Made by a program: the position numbers and the translations under genes | The notes under the pieces: model-generated | Databases searched by the model: none | Seen by the model: only the letters and a program-made list of their open reading frames with translations | What the model was told of the DNA's origin: nothing | NCBI RefSeq assembly: GCF_900113935.1 | Contig: NZ_FORF01000006.1 | Span: 62,001 to 126,000, forward strand | Direction of reading: 5' to 3' | Source of the DNA: Aquamicrobium aerolatum DSM 21857 | GTDB taxonomy: Bacteria > Pseudomonadota > Alphaproteobacteria > Rhizobiales > Rhizobiaceae | Length of the DNA stretch: 64,000 nucleotides | Shown here: piece after piece, positions 17,045 to 25,642 of the stretch | Layout: each line of letters opens with the position of its first letter | Numbering within the stretch: position 1 is the first letter of the stretch

Positions 17045-18060
17045 ATATGATGCCTTACCTTGCCGGACCCAGAAACCTCATCACTGACGTCGCAGGCCTT
17101 CGTGTCGGCAACGCCCAGGATGACGTCATCAAAAGCGGTGTCACGGTGATTCTTCCGGACGCGCCCATGGTCGCGGGAGTGCAGGTGCTCGGTGGAGCAC
17201 CGGGCAGCCGGGAAACAGACGCGCTCGAACCTCACAATTCGCTCGAAACGATCCACGCGGTGGTGCTCTCAGGCGGATCAGCCTTCGGGCTTGATGCAGC
17301 GTCGGGAGTGCAGTCGGCGCTTCGTGAAGATGGCGTGGGTGTCGAGGTTCGCGGCCATCGCGTCCCCATCGTGCCGGCTGCGATCCTGTTCGACCTGATC
17401 AATGGCGGCAACAAGGATTGGGGACGTTACCCCCCCTATCGCGAGCTCGGTTACACGGCTACCCGCACAGCGTCGCTGGATTTTTCCCTCGGAACGATCG
17501 GCGCAGGAGCCGGAGCACTTTCGTCCGGCTTGAAGGGCGGGCTCGGCTCCGCATCGACAGTCCTGAAAAGCGGCGTGACGGTTGGCGCACTCGCCGCGGC
17601 GAACCCGCTTGGCTCGACAACAGTCGGCAACAGCGCGCATTTCTGGGCTGCACCGTTCGAATTGGGCGACGAGTTTGGCGGCCTTGGCCTCCCGGCTCCG
17701 ATGCCAGACGATGCATCGGCGATCCGGTGGAAATTCGAAGAATTGGCGCGATCTGCCGGCAACACCACCATCGCGATCGTTGCCACGGATGCGGTGCTGA
17801 CCAAAGCCGCAGCGAAACGGCTCGCAATTGCAGCGCATGACGGGTTCACCCGCGCGATCTGGCCATCGCACACGCAAGGGGATGGTGATCTGGTCTTCGC
17901 ACTCGCGACTGGCGCCAGCGGCATCGAACTGGATGAGATGGGCATCCTGGAGCTTCATGCCATGGCCGGCGCAACGATGGCCCGAGCGATTGCCCGTGGG
18001 ATCCATGCGGCCACCCCGTCGCCCGGCGATCTGATGCCAGTTTGGTCATCACGCCTGTAG
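17041..18060 (+). CDS. P1-family (S58, DmpA-type) peptidase
   Basis: 339 residues if started at the GTG that overlaps the upstream stop (GTGA, 17041-17044); ATG 17047 or 17050 are equally possible and change only the first residues. Family blocks: NLITDVAGLRVGN, VVLSGGSAFGLDAA, VPAAILFDL, KGGLGSAS and TQGDGDLVFALATG. S58 enzymes (L-aminopeptidase D-Ala-esterase/amidase DmpA, beta-aminopeptidases) cleave themselves into two chains and then use the new N-terminal Ser/Thr. I could not fix the cleavage site with certainty. No signal peptide is seen, so it is probably cytoplasmic. Coupling to the binding protein suggests an imported peptide or amide substrate (inference). Confidence 0.88.
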   Translation: MNMMPYLAGPRNLITDVAGLRVGNAQDDVIKSGVTVILPDAPMVAGVQVLGGAPGSRETDALEPHNSLETIHAVVLSGGSAFGLDAASGVQSALREDGVGVEVRGHRVPIVPAAILFDLINGGNKDWGRYPPYRELGYTATRTASLDFSLGTIGAGAGALSSGLKGGLGSASTVLKSGVTVGALAAANPLGSTTVGNSAHFWAAPFELGDEFGGLGLPAPMPDDASAIRWKFEELARSAGNTTIAIVATDAVLTKAAAKRLAIAAHDGFTRAIWPSHTQGDGDLVFALATGASGIELDEMGILELHAMAGATMARAIARGIHAATPSPGDLMPVWSSRL

Positions 18061-18108
18061 CGTCCGTATTACCTCCTTGCCTTCAGCAAAATTCGTGAAA
18101 GAGCCCGC

Positions 18109-18834
18109 ATGAAAGCGTTTGTACCCGCCCTCATTCTCGCCACAACAGCAGCCTTCTGCGCTCCCGCACGCGCAGGAGACGCTGCCGAACTGAATATTCT
18201 CGGATTTTCTGCTGATGGACGCATCTTCGCATTCGAAGAATTCGGCATTCAGGACGGCTCAGGCTTTCCCTATTCCCACCGCTTCTACATCGATACGGGC
18301 AGCGACGAATTTGTGTCCGGATCGCCAATCCGCGTCCGCATTGATGACGAAGCCGCCAACCTTGAGCTTGCCAGACAACAGGCGCGCGAACGCGGCGACG
18401 CGATTGTTCCCAGTGCAACGCTCGCAGCCAATCGCGGCTTTACTGCAGGTGCAAGGCCGGCCACACAAATTTCGGGCGATGCGCTGCACATGGCCGTCAA
18501 TCCGCGACCAGTATTTCCTCCGATCGACGCAACGCTGGAACTGCGCCTGGAAGAATTTTCGCTGCAAGGTCCAGATTATTGCGGCGACTTCGGCCCTACC
18601 AAGGGATTTCGCCTCACCCGGCTTGGGGTTCAGCCGGGTGAGCAAGCGACCTTACTGCATGAGGACAGCACCTTGCCGGCCAGCCGTGGCTGTGCCCTTG
18701 GCTACAGCATCGGAGCCGTCCAGACATTCTTTCCGCAGGGTGGAGCACCCGTTTATGCCGTGATGATCTCGGTCCGCTCTGCTGGCTTCGAGGGACCGGA
18801 TCACCGTTGGATAGGCATCCCGGCGCAGTTTTGA
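18109..18834 (+). CDS. Secreted DUF2259 family protein
   Basis: 241 residues with a cleavable signal peptide (ALILATTAAFCAPARAGD). The mature start NILGFSADGRIFAFEEFGIQDGSGFPYS is characteristic of DUF2259, a set of predicted secreted proteins. Function is unknown; the sequence is beta-rich with few cysteines (a possible pair in the C-terminal half, DYCGDF and RGCALG). It follows the S58 peptidase by 48 bp on the same strand and may share its transcript. Confidence 0.8.
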   Translation: MKAFVPALILATTAAFCAPARAGDAAELNILGFSADGRIFAFEEFGIQDGSGFPYSHRFYIDTGSDEFVSGSPIRVRIDDEAANLELARQQARERGDAIVPSATLAANRGFTAGARPATQISGDALHMAVNPRPVFPPIDATLELRLEEFSLQGPDYCGDFGPTKGFRLTRLGVQPGEQATLLHEDSTLPASRGCALGYSIGAVQTFFPQGGAPVYAVMISVRSAGFEGPDHRWIGIPAQF

Positions 18835-18910
18835 CTATCCGCCGCGTTGAGGAATCCGCTGGTCTCTGGTACGGAGCCAGCATCCATCCCCCATCAGTCA
18901 GGATATGTTC

Positions 18911-20218
18911 ATGATCCCGCGCTACTCGCGACCCGAAATGGTTTCCATCTGGTCCCAGGAAACCAAGTTTAGGATCTGGTTTGAAATCGAGGCGCATGCC
19001 TGCGATGCCTTGGCAGAACTCGGAGTTATCCCGAAAGAGGCCGCAAAGACGATCTGGGAACGGGGCGGCGCGGCGACATTCGACGTCAATCGGATCGACG
19101 AAATCGAACGCGAGACGAAACATGACGTTATCGCCTTCCTGACGCATCTGGCTGAATTCGTCGGCCCGGACTCGCGCTTCATCCATCAGGGCATGACGTC
19201 GTCAGACGTTCTCGACACCTGCTTCTCGGTTCAGCTGGTGCGTGCTTCGGACCTGCTGCTCGCCGATCTGGACAGCCTTCTCGCCGCGCTCAAGAAACGT
19301 GCTTTCGAGCACAAGGACACCGTCACCATCGGACGCAGCCATGGCATTCATGCAGAGCCAACCACCTTTGGAGTGAAGCTGGCGCAGGCCTATGCGGAGT
19401 TTGAGCGCTGCCGCACACGCCTCGTTCATGCACGTGAGGAGATTGCAACCTGCGCGATTTCCGGCGCGGTTGGAACATTTGCCAATATTGATCCAAGTGT
19501 CGAAGAACATGTCGCTGCCAAGCTCGGGCTCAAGCCCGAACCAGTCTCGACACAGGTAATCCCGCGTGACCGCCACGCCATGTTCTTTGCCACGCTCGGC
19601 GTCATCGCTTCCTCGATCGAACGCCTGGCGACAGAAATTCGTCATCTGCAGCGCACCGAAGTTCTGGAAGCTGAAGAGTATTTCTCACCTGGCCAGAAGG
19701 GCTCGTCGGCAATGCCGCACAAGCGCAATCCGGTCCTGACGGAAAACCTGACCGGTCTTGCCCGGTTGGTGCGCGGTATGGCGCTGCCCGCAATGGAGAA
19801 TGTCGCACTCTGGCATGAGCGCGATATCTCCCACTCTTCAGTCGAGCGCATGATTGGCCCCGACGCGACCGTCACACTCGACTTTGCTCTGGCTCGCCTT
19901 ACGCAGGTTGTAGAGAAACTCGTCGTTTACCCGCAGAACATGCTCGATAACATGAACAAGTTCCGTGGCCTGATCCACTCGCAGCGCGTCCTGCTTGCAC
20001 TGACGCAGGCAGGTGTGTCACGCGAAGATTCGTATCGCCTGGTGCAGCGCAATGCGATGAAGGTGTGGGAACAGGGTGCCGATTTCCTTGAAGAACTGCT
20101 CGCCGATACAGACGTCCGCGCGGCGTTGAGCGAGGAACAATTGCGCGAGAAATTCGACCTCGGCTATCACACCAAGCATGTCGACACGATCTTCAAGCGT
20201 GTTTTTGGTACTGTCTGA
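18911..20218 (+). CDS. purB: Adenylosuccinate lyase
   Basis: 435 residues from ATG 18911. It removes fumarate from SAICAR and from adenylosuccinate (two steps of purine synthesis). The fumarase/aspartase superfamily signature GSSAMPHKRNP is intact, as are the active-site blocks TSSDVLDTC and GRSHGIHAEPTTFG. The family N-terminus MIPRYSRPEM starts at 18911, where AGGA (18900-18903) is 7 bp upstream; ATG 18905 would leave 1 bp. It ends in a strong shared terminator. The other purine genes are about 3 kb downstream. Confidence 0.97.
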   Translation: MIPRYSRPEMVSIWSQETKFRIWFEIEAHACDALAELGVIPKEAAKTIWERGGAATFDVNRIDEIERETKHDVIAFLTHLAEFVGPDSRFIHQGMTSSDVLDTCFSVQLVRASDLLLADLDSLLAALKKRAFEHKDTVTIGRSHGIHAEPTTFGVKLAQAYAEFERCRTRLVHAREEIATCAISGAVGTFANIDPSVEEHVAAKLGLKPEPVSTQVIPRDRHAMFFATLGVIASSIERLATEIRHLQRTEVLEAEEYFSPGQKGSSAMPHKRNPVLTENLTGLARLVRGMALPAMENVALWHERDISHSSVERMIGPDATVTLDFALARLTQVVEKLVVYPQNMLDNMNKFRGLIHSQRVLLALTQAGVSREDSYRLVQRNAMKVWEQGADFLEELLADTDVRAALSEEQLREKFDLGYHTKHVDTIFKRVFGTV

Positions 20219-20247
20219 GTTCATACGACGACGGTTCTGACGTTAAA

Positions 20248-20282
20248 AAAGCCCGGCCGGAATGTTCCGCGCCGGGCTTTTC
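20248..20282. terminator. Bidirectional terminator between purB and the VOC gene
   Basis: AGCCCGGC (20251-20258) pairs with GCCGGGCT (20272-20279) around a 13-base loop, with A-runs on the left and T-runs on the right, so it can stop transcription from purB (plus) and from the convergent VOC-family gene (minus). Confidence 0.9.
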
Positions 20283-20300
20283 AATTTCGGGTCGACAAGG

Positions 20301-21110
20301 TCAGGCCTTGCCGGCCAGCACGCGAATCTCGTTACCCCACGGATCGCTGGAAACACTGTCAGCTGCAGCATCGCGAGAAGCAAACTCGACATAATTCAGG
20401 CCGGTGCGATCCAACTCGCGCGCACCAGCCCCACGGCTGTGCCACGAATTGGCGCCAATGTGATGATGATAGCCACCTGACGACAGGAAAACCGCCTGCG
20501 GCCCATATTGCAACATTGTGTCGAGACCCTGGACTTCATTCCACCAGCGCTCCGCCTCCTGCACGTTGCCAACTCGGGTATGCACATGGCCGATGACGGT
20601 ATGGTCGGGAACTGCCGCCCACACATCGCCCTCGCCAATCTCGCTCATCAAGCTCTGGAAATTGAGGCGGTGGTTGCCCATCCGCACGGACGAGCCATCG
20701 TACGACCACGCTTCCTTCGGACGGTCGACATAGACCTCGATGCCATTTCCTTCAGGATCAGTCAGATACATCGCTTCACTGACAGCGTGATCGGCAGCAC
20801 CCTCAAGAGGCAGCCGCAAGTCGCTGATGTGCTTCGCCCACAATGCAAGGTCCTTACGCTCCGGCAGCAAAAACGCAGTGTGGTAAAGGCCTGCGCTGCT
20901 GGGATCATCCTCGCGGAACGCTTTGGATTCCTCAATTTCGAGAACTTCGCGATCGCCCGCGCCAAGCCCGATGACCGCGCCATCACGGCGCATTTCCTGA
21001 AGGCCAAGGACCGCCTTGTAATAATCTGCCAGCTTGTTGCCATCGCGCGCCCGCAATCCGACACGACGAATGTTCACAGGCGTCTGAGCAGCAAAAGGAA
21101 TATTTCCCAT
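20301..21110 (-). CDS. Two-domain VOC (glyoxalase-fold) protein, CatE-like catechol-2,3-dioxygenase
   Basis: 269 residues with two vicinal-oxygen-chelate repeats (about 10-135 and 165-265). Candidate metal ligands are His in HVHTRVGNV, His in GGYHHHIGANSW and a Glu near the C-terminus (NYVEF). The second-domain block HHHIGANSWHSRGA is typical of the Bacillus CatE/YfiE group, which cleaves catechol and related aromatics with Fe(II). Whether this one is a dioxygenase or another VOC enzyme cannot be decided here; no aromatic-degradation cluster surrounds it. AGGAGA precedes the ATG. Confidence 0.78.
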   Translation of the reverse strand: MGNIPFAAQTPVNIRRVGLRARDGNKLADYYKAVLGLQEMRRDGAVIGLGAGDREVLEIEESKAFREDDPSSAGLYHTAFLLPERKDLALWAKHISDLRLPLEGAADHAVSEAMYLTDPEGNGIEVYVDRPKEAWSYDGSSVRMGNHRLNFQSLMSEIGEGDVWAAVPDHTVIGHVHTRVGNVQEAERWWNEVQGLDTMLQYGPQAVFLSSGGYHHHIGANSWHSRGAGARELDRTGLNYVEFASRDAAADSVSSDPWGNEIRVLAGKA

Positions 21111-21296
21111 AGTCGTCTCCTATCGAAGGCGAAAACCAAACCTTCGCGACAACGCAGCCAACCCGTTGGCCGCATGACATAACCTGCTCCTAAAATTGAT
21201 GCCGCATTGTCAAATGACAACTGTTATTTCGACAACACGTCGTTCACAAAATAGAAACGGTTGCATCGAGCGCTTCGGATCGCTACATCGCCGCCC

Positions 21297-21845
21297 ATGA
21301 AGGTCAAAGATACAGATATCCTCATCATTCCCGGCTACACCAATTCGGGGCCAAACCACTGGCAGACGCGCTGGGAGCAGAAACTGTCTACCGCGCGGCG
21401 CGTTCAGCAGGCCGAGTGGACGAAGCCGGTGCGTGAGGATTGGGTGGCCAACGTGGTCCGTGCAATCAACGAAGCTGAGCGACCGGTTGTCCTGGTTGCG
21501 CACTCGCTGGGGGTGCCAACCGCGATCCATGCAGCGCGCGAAGCGTCAAAGCCGGTCGCCGGTGCGTTCTTCGTCGCTCCACCGGACGTGGCCAACTCAA
21601 AAATCCGCCCCAAGCATCTGATGACATTCGGACCCTACCCGCGCGAGCCGCTGCTTTTCCCGTCAATGACCATCGCCAGCCGCAATGATCCCTTCTGCGC
21701 CTTTGATGTAGCCGAAGATATTGCAGGCGCGTGGGGATCGTTGTTCATCGACGCCGGAGAGAGTGGCCATCTCAATGAGGAATCAGGCCACGGTCCATGG
21801 CCTGAAGGGTCGATGACATTCGCGAGCTTCCTGTCGAAGCTCTAA
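21297..21845 (+). CDS. RBBP9/YdeN-family alpha/beta hydrolase
   Basis: 182 residues. The family N-terminus ILIIPGYTNSGPNHWQTRWE and the nucleophile elbow VLVAHSLGVPTAI (GxSxG form HSLG) are clear; the acid is likely Asp in SRNDPFC and the His is in ESGHLNEESG. RBBP9-like hydrolases are small serine hydrolases with poorly known substrates. ATG 21297 matches the family start; a TTG at 21261 opens the frame earlier. No ribosome-binding site is visible, so translation may be weak or leaderless. Confidence 0.85.
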   Translation: MKVKDTDILIIPGYTNSGPNHWQTRWEQKLSTARRVQQAEWTKPVREDWVANVVRAINEAERPVVLVAHSLGVPTAIHAAREASKPVAGAFFVAPPDVANSKIRPKHLMTFGPYPREPLLFPSMTIASRNDPFCAFDVAEDIAGAWGSLFIDAGESGHLNEESGHGPWPEGSMTFASFLSKL

Positions 21846-21864
21846 GCGCCGAACACGCCCGCGC

Positions 21865-22638
21865 TCAGGAAGTCAAGGCACCGGCGTCAGCCAGCAATGC
21901 GGCTGCGCCACGCTCCATATAGTTCTGCTCATTGCCCAGCGCGAAAAGCCGATATCCCATCGCCGAATAGCGCTGGACCAGCTTCGGGTCGACAACGTAG
22001 ATCCCCGCGTGCTTGCCCACTGCTTGTGCGCGGGCCGAAATATGAGCAATCGCCTCCATCATGCTCTCGAGTGAGGGATCGACCGCCTTGCCGTCGGTCA
22101 AGGCAATCGAAAAATCCGAAGGCCCGACAAACACGCCGTCTATTCCGGCAACCGCAAGAATCTCATCCACAGCATCCAGAGCTTCGCGTGTTTCAATCAT
22201 CGCAAAGGCGAGCGTCTTGCGGTTGGCCTCATCCAGCCAGGCACTTTGAGGCCCGCTAAAGCCAGAACGCCCCATTGCCAGATGTGGGCCCCACGAGCGC
22301 TTCCCGACCGGTGGATATTTCATTGACTGGGCGAATGCGCGTGCATCGGCGACAGAATTGACCATCGGCGCGATGACCGCCTGCGCCCCGAAATCCAACG
22401 CTCTCGCCGCCATGTCGAAGCGGTCCACCGGCACGCGTACGAGGCCGGGCTTTCCTGACGCGATGATCGGCCCCAGACAGCGCATCACGCTGTCTTCATG
22501 GTGCGCGCCATGCTGCATGTCCAGACACACAGCATCAAACGGAGTCGCCGCCAGACCTTCGGCATTCAACGAATCTGGCACTGAAGACCATGCTGAGAAA
22601 ACGCGTTCACCCGCCATCAGGCGTTCAGTTAGCAACAT
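21865..22638 (-). CDS. HpcH/HpaI-family class II aldolase
   Basis: 257 residues. Motifs FDAVCLDMQHGAHHED, VRVPVDRFD, MIETREALDAVDEI and IDGVFVGPSDFS mark pyruvate-dependent aldolases such as 4-hydroxy-2-oxoheptanedioate aldolase and 2-keto-3-deoxy-L-rhamnonate aldolase. The metal ligands are Glu in MIETRE and Asp in VGPSDFS. It cleaves or forms a 4-hydroxy-2-oxoacid to pyruvate plus an aldehyde; the true substrate is unknown as no pathway genes are adjacent. GGAGGGG precedes the ATG. Confidence 0.85.
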   Translation of the reverse strand: MLLTERLMAGERVFSAWSSVPDSLNAEGLAATPFDAVCLDMQHGAHHEDSVMRCLGPIIASGKPGLVRVPVDRFDMAARALDFGAQAVIAPMVNSVADARAFAQSMKYPPVGKRSWGPHLAMGRSGFSGPQSAWLDEANRKTLAFAMIETREALDAVDEILAVAGIDGVFVGPSDFSIALTDGKAVDPSLESMMEAIAHISARAQAVGKHAGIYVVDPKLVQRYSAMGYRLFALGNEQNYMERGAAALLADAGALTS

Positions 22639-22695
22639 ATGGTCCCCTCCCGTTCACTGTGCGCCATTGAAGCCGACAACAGAACAAGGTCAAAT

Positions 22696-22730
22696 AAAAA
22701 ACCGCCCACAATGGTTTGCGGGCGGTTTTT
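22696..22730 (-). terminator. Terminator of the ATPase-zeta gene
   Basis: CCGCCC (22702-22707) pairs with GGGCGG (22720-22725), flanked by A6 on the left and T5 on the right, so it also works on the minus strand where it ends the DUF1476 gene. Confidence 0.88.
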
Positions 22731-22750
22731 CTCGTTGATGCGATGTGGGA

Positions 22751-23071
22751 TCAGCTTTTCTGGATCTGAGTAGCTGCCTCGATCAACAGCTCTTCCATCG
22801 TACGGCGAATCTGATGCTCCGACTGCTGCACTCCTGCAGCTTCGAAGTCGCCGTGTATCTTGCGAAAAACGTCTTCGTCGCCCGCCTCTTCAAAGTCGGA
22901 CTTCACGACTTCCATCGCGTAGTCTGCAGCGTCAGAGCCGGATTTCCCGAGCTTTTCCGCAGCCCACAGTCCCAGCAGCTTGTTGCGGCGCGCAATCGCC
23001 TTGAACTTCAGCTCCTCATCGTGGGCGAACTTCTTCTCAAATGCGTCCTTACGTTCGTCCATGCTGGCCAT
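22751..23071 (-). CDS. F1-ATPase inhibitor zeta subunit (DUF1476)
   Basis: 106 residues, highly helical and charged. The sequence MDERKDAFEKKFAHDEELKFKA and NKLLGLWAAEKLG is the DUF1476 signature, shown in Paracoccus denitrificans to be the zeta inhibitor that blocks ATP hydrolysis by F1. The N-terminal segment is the inhibitory part, and the protein would bind F1 in the cytoplasm. GGAGGT lies 7 bp upstream of the ATG. It is divergent from purC, a gene order I recall as common in alphaproteobacteria. Confidence 0.92.
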   Translation of the reverse strand: MASMDERKDAFEKKFAHDEELKFKAIARRNKLLGLWAAEKLGKSGSDAADYAMEVVKSDFEEAGDEDVFRKIHGDFEAAGVQQSEHQIRRTMEELLIEAATQIQKS

Positions 23072-23436
23072 AAAAATTACCTCCGGTTTGTGGAGCAGTT
23101 TGCGGCAAGCAGTAGATCACGCTGCGCAAATGCGATCATTCAATTCTAAAGTGAGAACACGTTGCCCGAAACCGCTTAAGGCTCGATCCGCCGATCTCTC
23201 GATTCCCGTATTCCGATCAAGAAACACGTTCAGAAACCAAATGCGATCGGTTGCGTCAATATACAAGTCATGTCTCACGGAAACCGCAATCGCGCGCGAA
23301 AAAGCGTCCGTGACCAAATGCCGATTGAGCAAACGCCCGGTTTGCGCTAGAGGACGCGCGAGAATCCCGTTGTCGGCTTCAAGCAGCGCCGCATGGAGCC
23401 AGGCACAAACTCCGCTCCCAAGATCCAGAGATTGTC
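23072..23436. other. Divergent intergenic region between zeta gene and purC
   Basis: 365 bp without a convincing gene. A 71-codon minus-strand frame at 23117-23332 has no ribosome-binding site and no family pattern. The part near purC holds a promoter-like sequence with a palindrome, listed separately. The left part must contain the promoter of the zeta gene. Confidence 0.5.
23324..23352 (+). promoter_or_regulatory. Candidate purC promoter with GCAAAC-N5-GTTTGC palindrome
   Basis: TTGAGC (23324-23329) and TAGAGG (23347-23352) are 17 bp apart. Overlapping the -35 and spacer is a perfect inverted repeat GCAAAC-GCCCG-GTTTGC (23328-23344). Its half-sites resemble, but its spacing differs from, the E. 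coli PurR box. The weak -10 makes the promoter call uncertain; the palindrome itself is plain. Confidence 0.4.
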
Positions 23437-24228
23437 ATGAACCGTCGCCGTCGCATTTATGAAGGCAAGGCCAAGATCCTTTACGAAGGACCTGAGCCGG
23501 GCACCCTCATCCAGTTCTTCAAGGACGACGCAACCGCGTTTAACAAGAAGAAGCACGAAATCATCGATGGCAAGGGTGTGCTTAACAACCGCATCTCCGA
23601 GCACATTTTCACGCATCTCAACCGCATGGGTATTCCAACCCACTTTATCCGCCGCCTCAACATGCGTGAGCAGCTGATCAAGGAAGTGGAAATGATCCCG
23701 CTGGAGATCGTCGTGCGCAACATTGCCGCCGGCTCCCTGGCGAAGCGGCTTGGCCTTGAAGAAGGCACCGTTCTGCCCCGGTCGATCATTGAATTCTACT
23801 ACAAGGCCGACGCCTTGGACGATCCGATGGTTTCTGAAGAGCACATCACGGCTTTCGGCTGGGCATCGCCGCAGGAAATCGACGACATCATGGCGCTTGC
23901 CATTCGAATCAACGATTTCCTTTCGGGGATGTTTCTCGGTGCAGGCATTCAGCTTGTCGACTTCAAGATCGAATGTGGTCGCCTGTTCGAAGGCGACATG
24001 ATGCGCATTGTGCTTGCCGATGAAATCTCGCCCGACTCATGCCGCCTGTGGGACGTCGCAACCAACGAGAAGCTCGACAAGGACCGTTTCCGCCGCGACA
24101 TGGGCGGCCTCGTTGAGGCCTACCAGGAAGTCGCTCGCCGGCTCGGGATCATGAACGAGAACGAACCCCCGCGACCAAGCGGGCCGGTGCTTGTCTCGTC
24201 GAAGCCCGACAACGGCAGCGTTCACTGA
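23437..24228 (+). CDS. purC: Phosphoribosylaminoimidazole-succinocarboxamide synthase (SAICAR synthetase)
   Basis: 263 residues, normal for the bacterial form. It joins CAIR and aspartate using ATP. Seen: [14 protein letters not shown] at the N-terminus (nucleotide loop), [11 protein letters not shown]-type block as [23 protein letters not shown] and [12 protein letters not shown], both family signatures. The last about 20 residues are a Pro-rich tail. First gene of the purC-purS-purQ-purL set. Confidence 0.97.
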   Translation: MNRRRRIYEGKAKILYEGPEPGTLIQFFKDDATAFNKKKHEIIDGKGVLNNRISEHIFTHLNRMGIPTHFIRRLNMREQLIKEVEMIPLEIVVRNIAAGSLAKRLGLEEGTVLPRSIIEFYYKADALDDPMVSEEHITAFGWASPQEIDDIMALAIRINDFLSGMFLGAGIQLVDFKIECGRLFEGDMMRIVLADEISPDSCRLWDVATNEKLDKDRFRRDMGGLVEAYQEVARRLGIMNENEPPRPSGPVLVSSKPDNGSVH

Positions 24229-24303
24229 AATCTGTCTGGCGGCGAGGTGCAAACCTCGCCGCTCTCACTCTTGCCATCAACTTCTGCCCGGACCCAGCTA
24301 AAC

Positions 24304-24546
24304 ATGATCAAGGCTCGCGTAACCGTCACGCTCAAGAACGGCGTTCTCGACCCGCAGGGTAAAGCGATCGAAGGAGCACTCGATGCTCTCGGTTTCAATG
24401 GCGTTGGATCGGTTCGTCAAGGAAAGGTGTTCGACCTCGAACTCGACACTGCTGACAAGGCGCAGGCCGAAATTGAAATCAACGCAATGTGCGAGAAGCT
24501 GCTCGCCAATACGGTGATCGAAAACTACCAGGTGGAGATAATCTGA
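24304..24546 (+). CDS. purS: FGAM synthase subunit PurS
   Basis: 80 residues from ATG 24304. Small subunit of the three-part phosphoribosylformylglycinamidine synthase (PurL-PurQ-PurS). Motif [17 protein letters not shown] and the end YQVEII are typical of PurS. The frame upstream of 24304 back to 24247 is non-family sequence. The gene is one base from purQ, so the two are translated together. Confidence 0.96.
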   Translation: MIKARVTVTLKNGVLDPQGKAIEGALDALGFNGVGSVRQGKVFDLELDTADKAQAEIEINAMCEKLLANTVIENYQVEII

Positions 24547-24547
24547 C

Positions 24548-25216
24548 GTGAAATCGGCGGTTGTCCTCCTTCCTGGCCTGAATCGTGACCGCGACATGAT
24601 CGCGGCACTGACGAAAATCGGCGGCAAACCGCCTGTCACTGTCTGGCAAACAGACACGGAAATTCCTGATGTCGATCTCATCGTCATCCCCGGCGGGTTT
24701 TCCTATGGCGACTATCTGCGTTGCGGCGCGATCGCAGCGCGCATGCCGGTGATGCGCGCGGTTGCCGAGAAGGCAGCTCAGGGCGTGAAGGTGATGGGCG
24801 TCTGCAACGGCTTCCAGATCCTGCTCGAAGCCGGCCTGTTGCCCGGCGCGCTGATGCGCAACGCTTCGCTCAAGTTTGTCTGTCGTGAAGTGAAACTCGA
24901 GGTCGCCAATGCAGCGACAGCGTTCACCAGCGGTTACCAGCAGGGCCAGGTCATTCGTTGCCCGGTAGCACATCATGACGGCAACTACTTTGCCGACACC
25001 GATACGCTGGCTCGCATCGAAGGCAACGGGCAGGTCGTGTTCCGTTATGCCGACGGCACGAACCCCAACGGCTCGATCAACGACATTGCAGGCATCGTCA
25101 ACGACGCAGGCAATGTGCTCGGTCTGATGCCGCACCCTGAAAACCTGATCGAAGCGGCTCATGGCGGCTCCGACGGCCGCGCACTTTTTGAAAGCGTGCT
25201 GGGAGTTGCCGCATGA
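24548..25216 (+). CDS. purQ: FGAM synthase glutaminase subunit PurQ
   Basis: 222 residues from GTG 24548. Class I glutamine amidotransferase: nucleophile Cys86 in GVCNGFQIL, oxyanion region [14 protein letters not shown], and the C-terminal HPE triad in [10 protein letters not shown]. It supplies ammonia to PurL. It starts one base after the purS stop and its own stop overlaps the next start (ATGA). Confidence 0.97.
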   Translation: MKSAVVLLPGLNRDRDMIAALTKIGGKPPVTVWQTDTEIPDVDLIVIPGGFSYGDYLRCGAIAARMPVMRAVAEKAAQGVKVMGVCNGFQILLEAGLLPGALMRNASLKFVCREVKLEVANAATAFTSGYQQGQVIRCPVAHHDGNYFADTDTLARIEGNGQVVFRYADGTNPNGSINDIAGIVNDAGNVLGLMPHPENLIEAAHGGSDGRALFESVLGVAA

Positions 25217-25626
25217 TCCGTGGCTTCGCCGCGCTCTGGATCGTGGGGGGCTGCCTGCTTCTCGTTGCTTGCCAATCAACCAAGCCTGCCCCCTCTCCAG
25301 CGACAGGCAGCAGCCGGAACGCCGCTCTGCGTAACATGGAAGTCGTTGCCACGGCTGCCTATCGATGCTGGTTTGCCAGCAATGATCGGGAATTCCGTGG
25401 CTACAGCTTCGCCAATGAACTGAACTCCTTCACAGGCCGTCCCCGCTTCCTGCTGGTGCCAAAGGGCAATTATGGCGGTCGACCTCTGCTTGTTGTGCAG
25501 GCTGAGGGGCCGGTCGGCTCGGTCACATCTTTCGGTCCTCTGCTAAGCGGCCCGTCCAGTGCCCGCGTTTCAGCAGACCTTAACCGCTGGTCTTCCGGCA
25601 ATACTGCTTGCAGCGGCAACGCCTGA
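25213..25626 (+). CDS. Predicted lipoprotein encoded between purQ and purL
   Basis: 137 residues with a lipobox (GGCLLLVAC, Cys about 20), followed by a Ser/Pro-rich linker and a compact domain ([42 protein letters not shown]). No known domain recognised. The ATG overlaps the purQ stop (ATGA) and the gene ends 16 bp before purL, so it is locked into the purine operon although its product should be at the membrane. It may be a conserved hypothetical passenger of the operon; no link to purine synthesis can be shown from sequence. Confidence 0.82.
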   Translation: MIRGFAALWIVGGCLLLVACQSTKPAPSPATGSSRNAALRNMEVVATAAYRCWFASNDREFRGYSFANELNSFTGRPRFLLVPKGNYGGRPLLVVQAEGPVGSVTSFGPLLSGPSSARVSADLNRWSSGNTACSGNA

Positions 25627-25642
25627 TTTTTCGGAACAAGAG

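Noticed and set aside
23117-23332. 71-codon minus-strand frame upstream of purC
   Set aside because: No ribosome-binding site, no recognisable pattern, and it overlaps the likely purC promoter.
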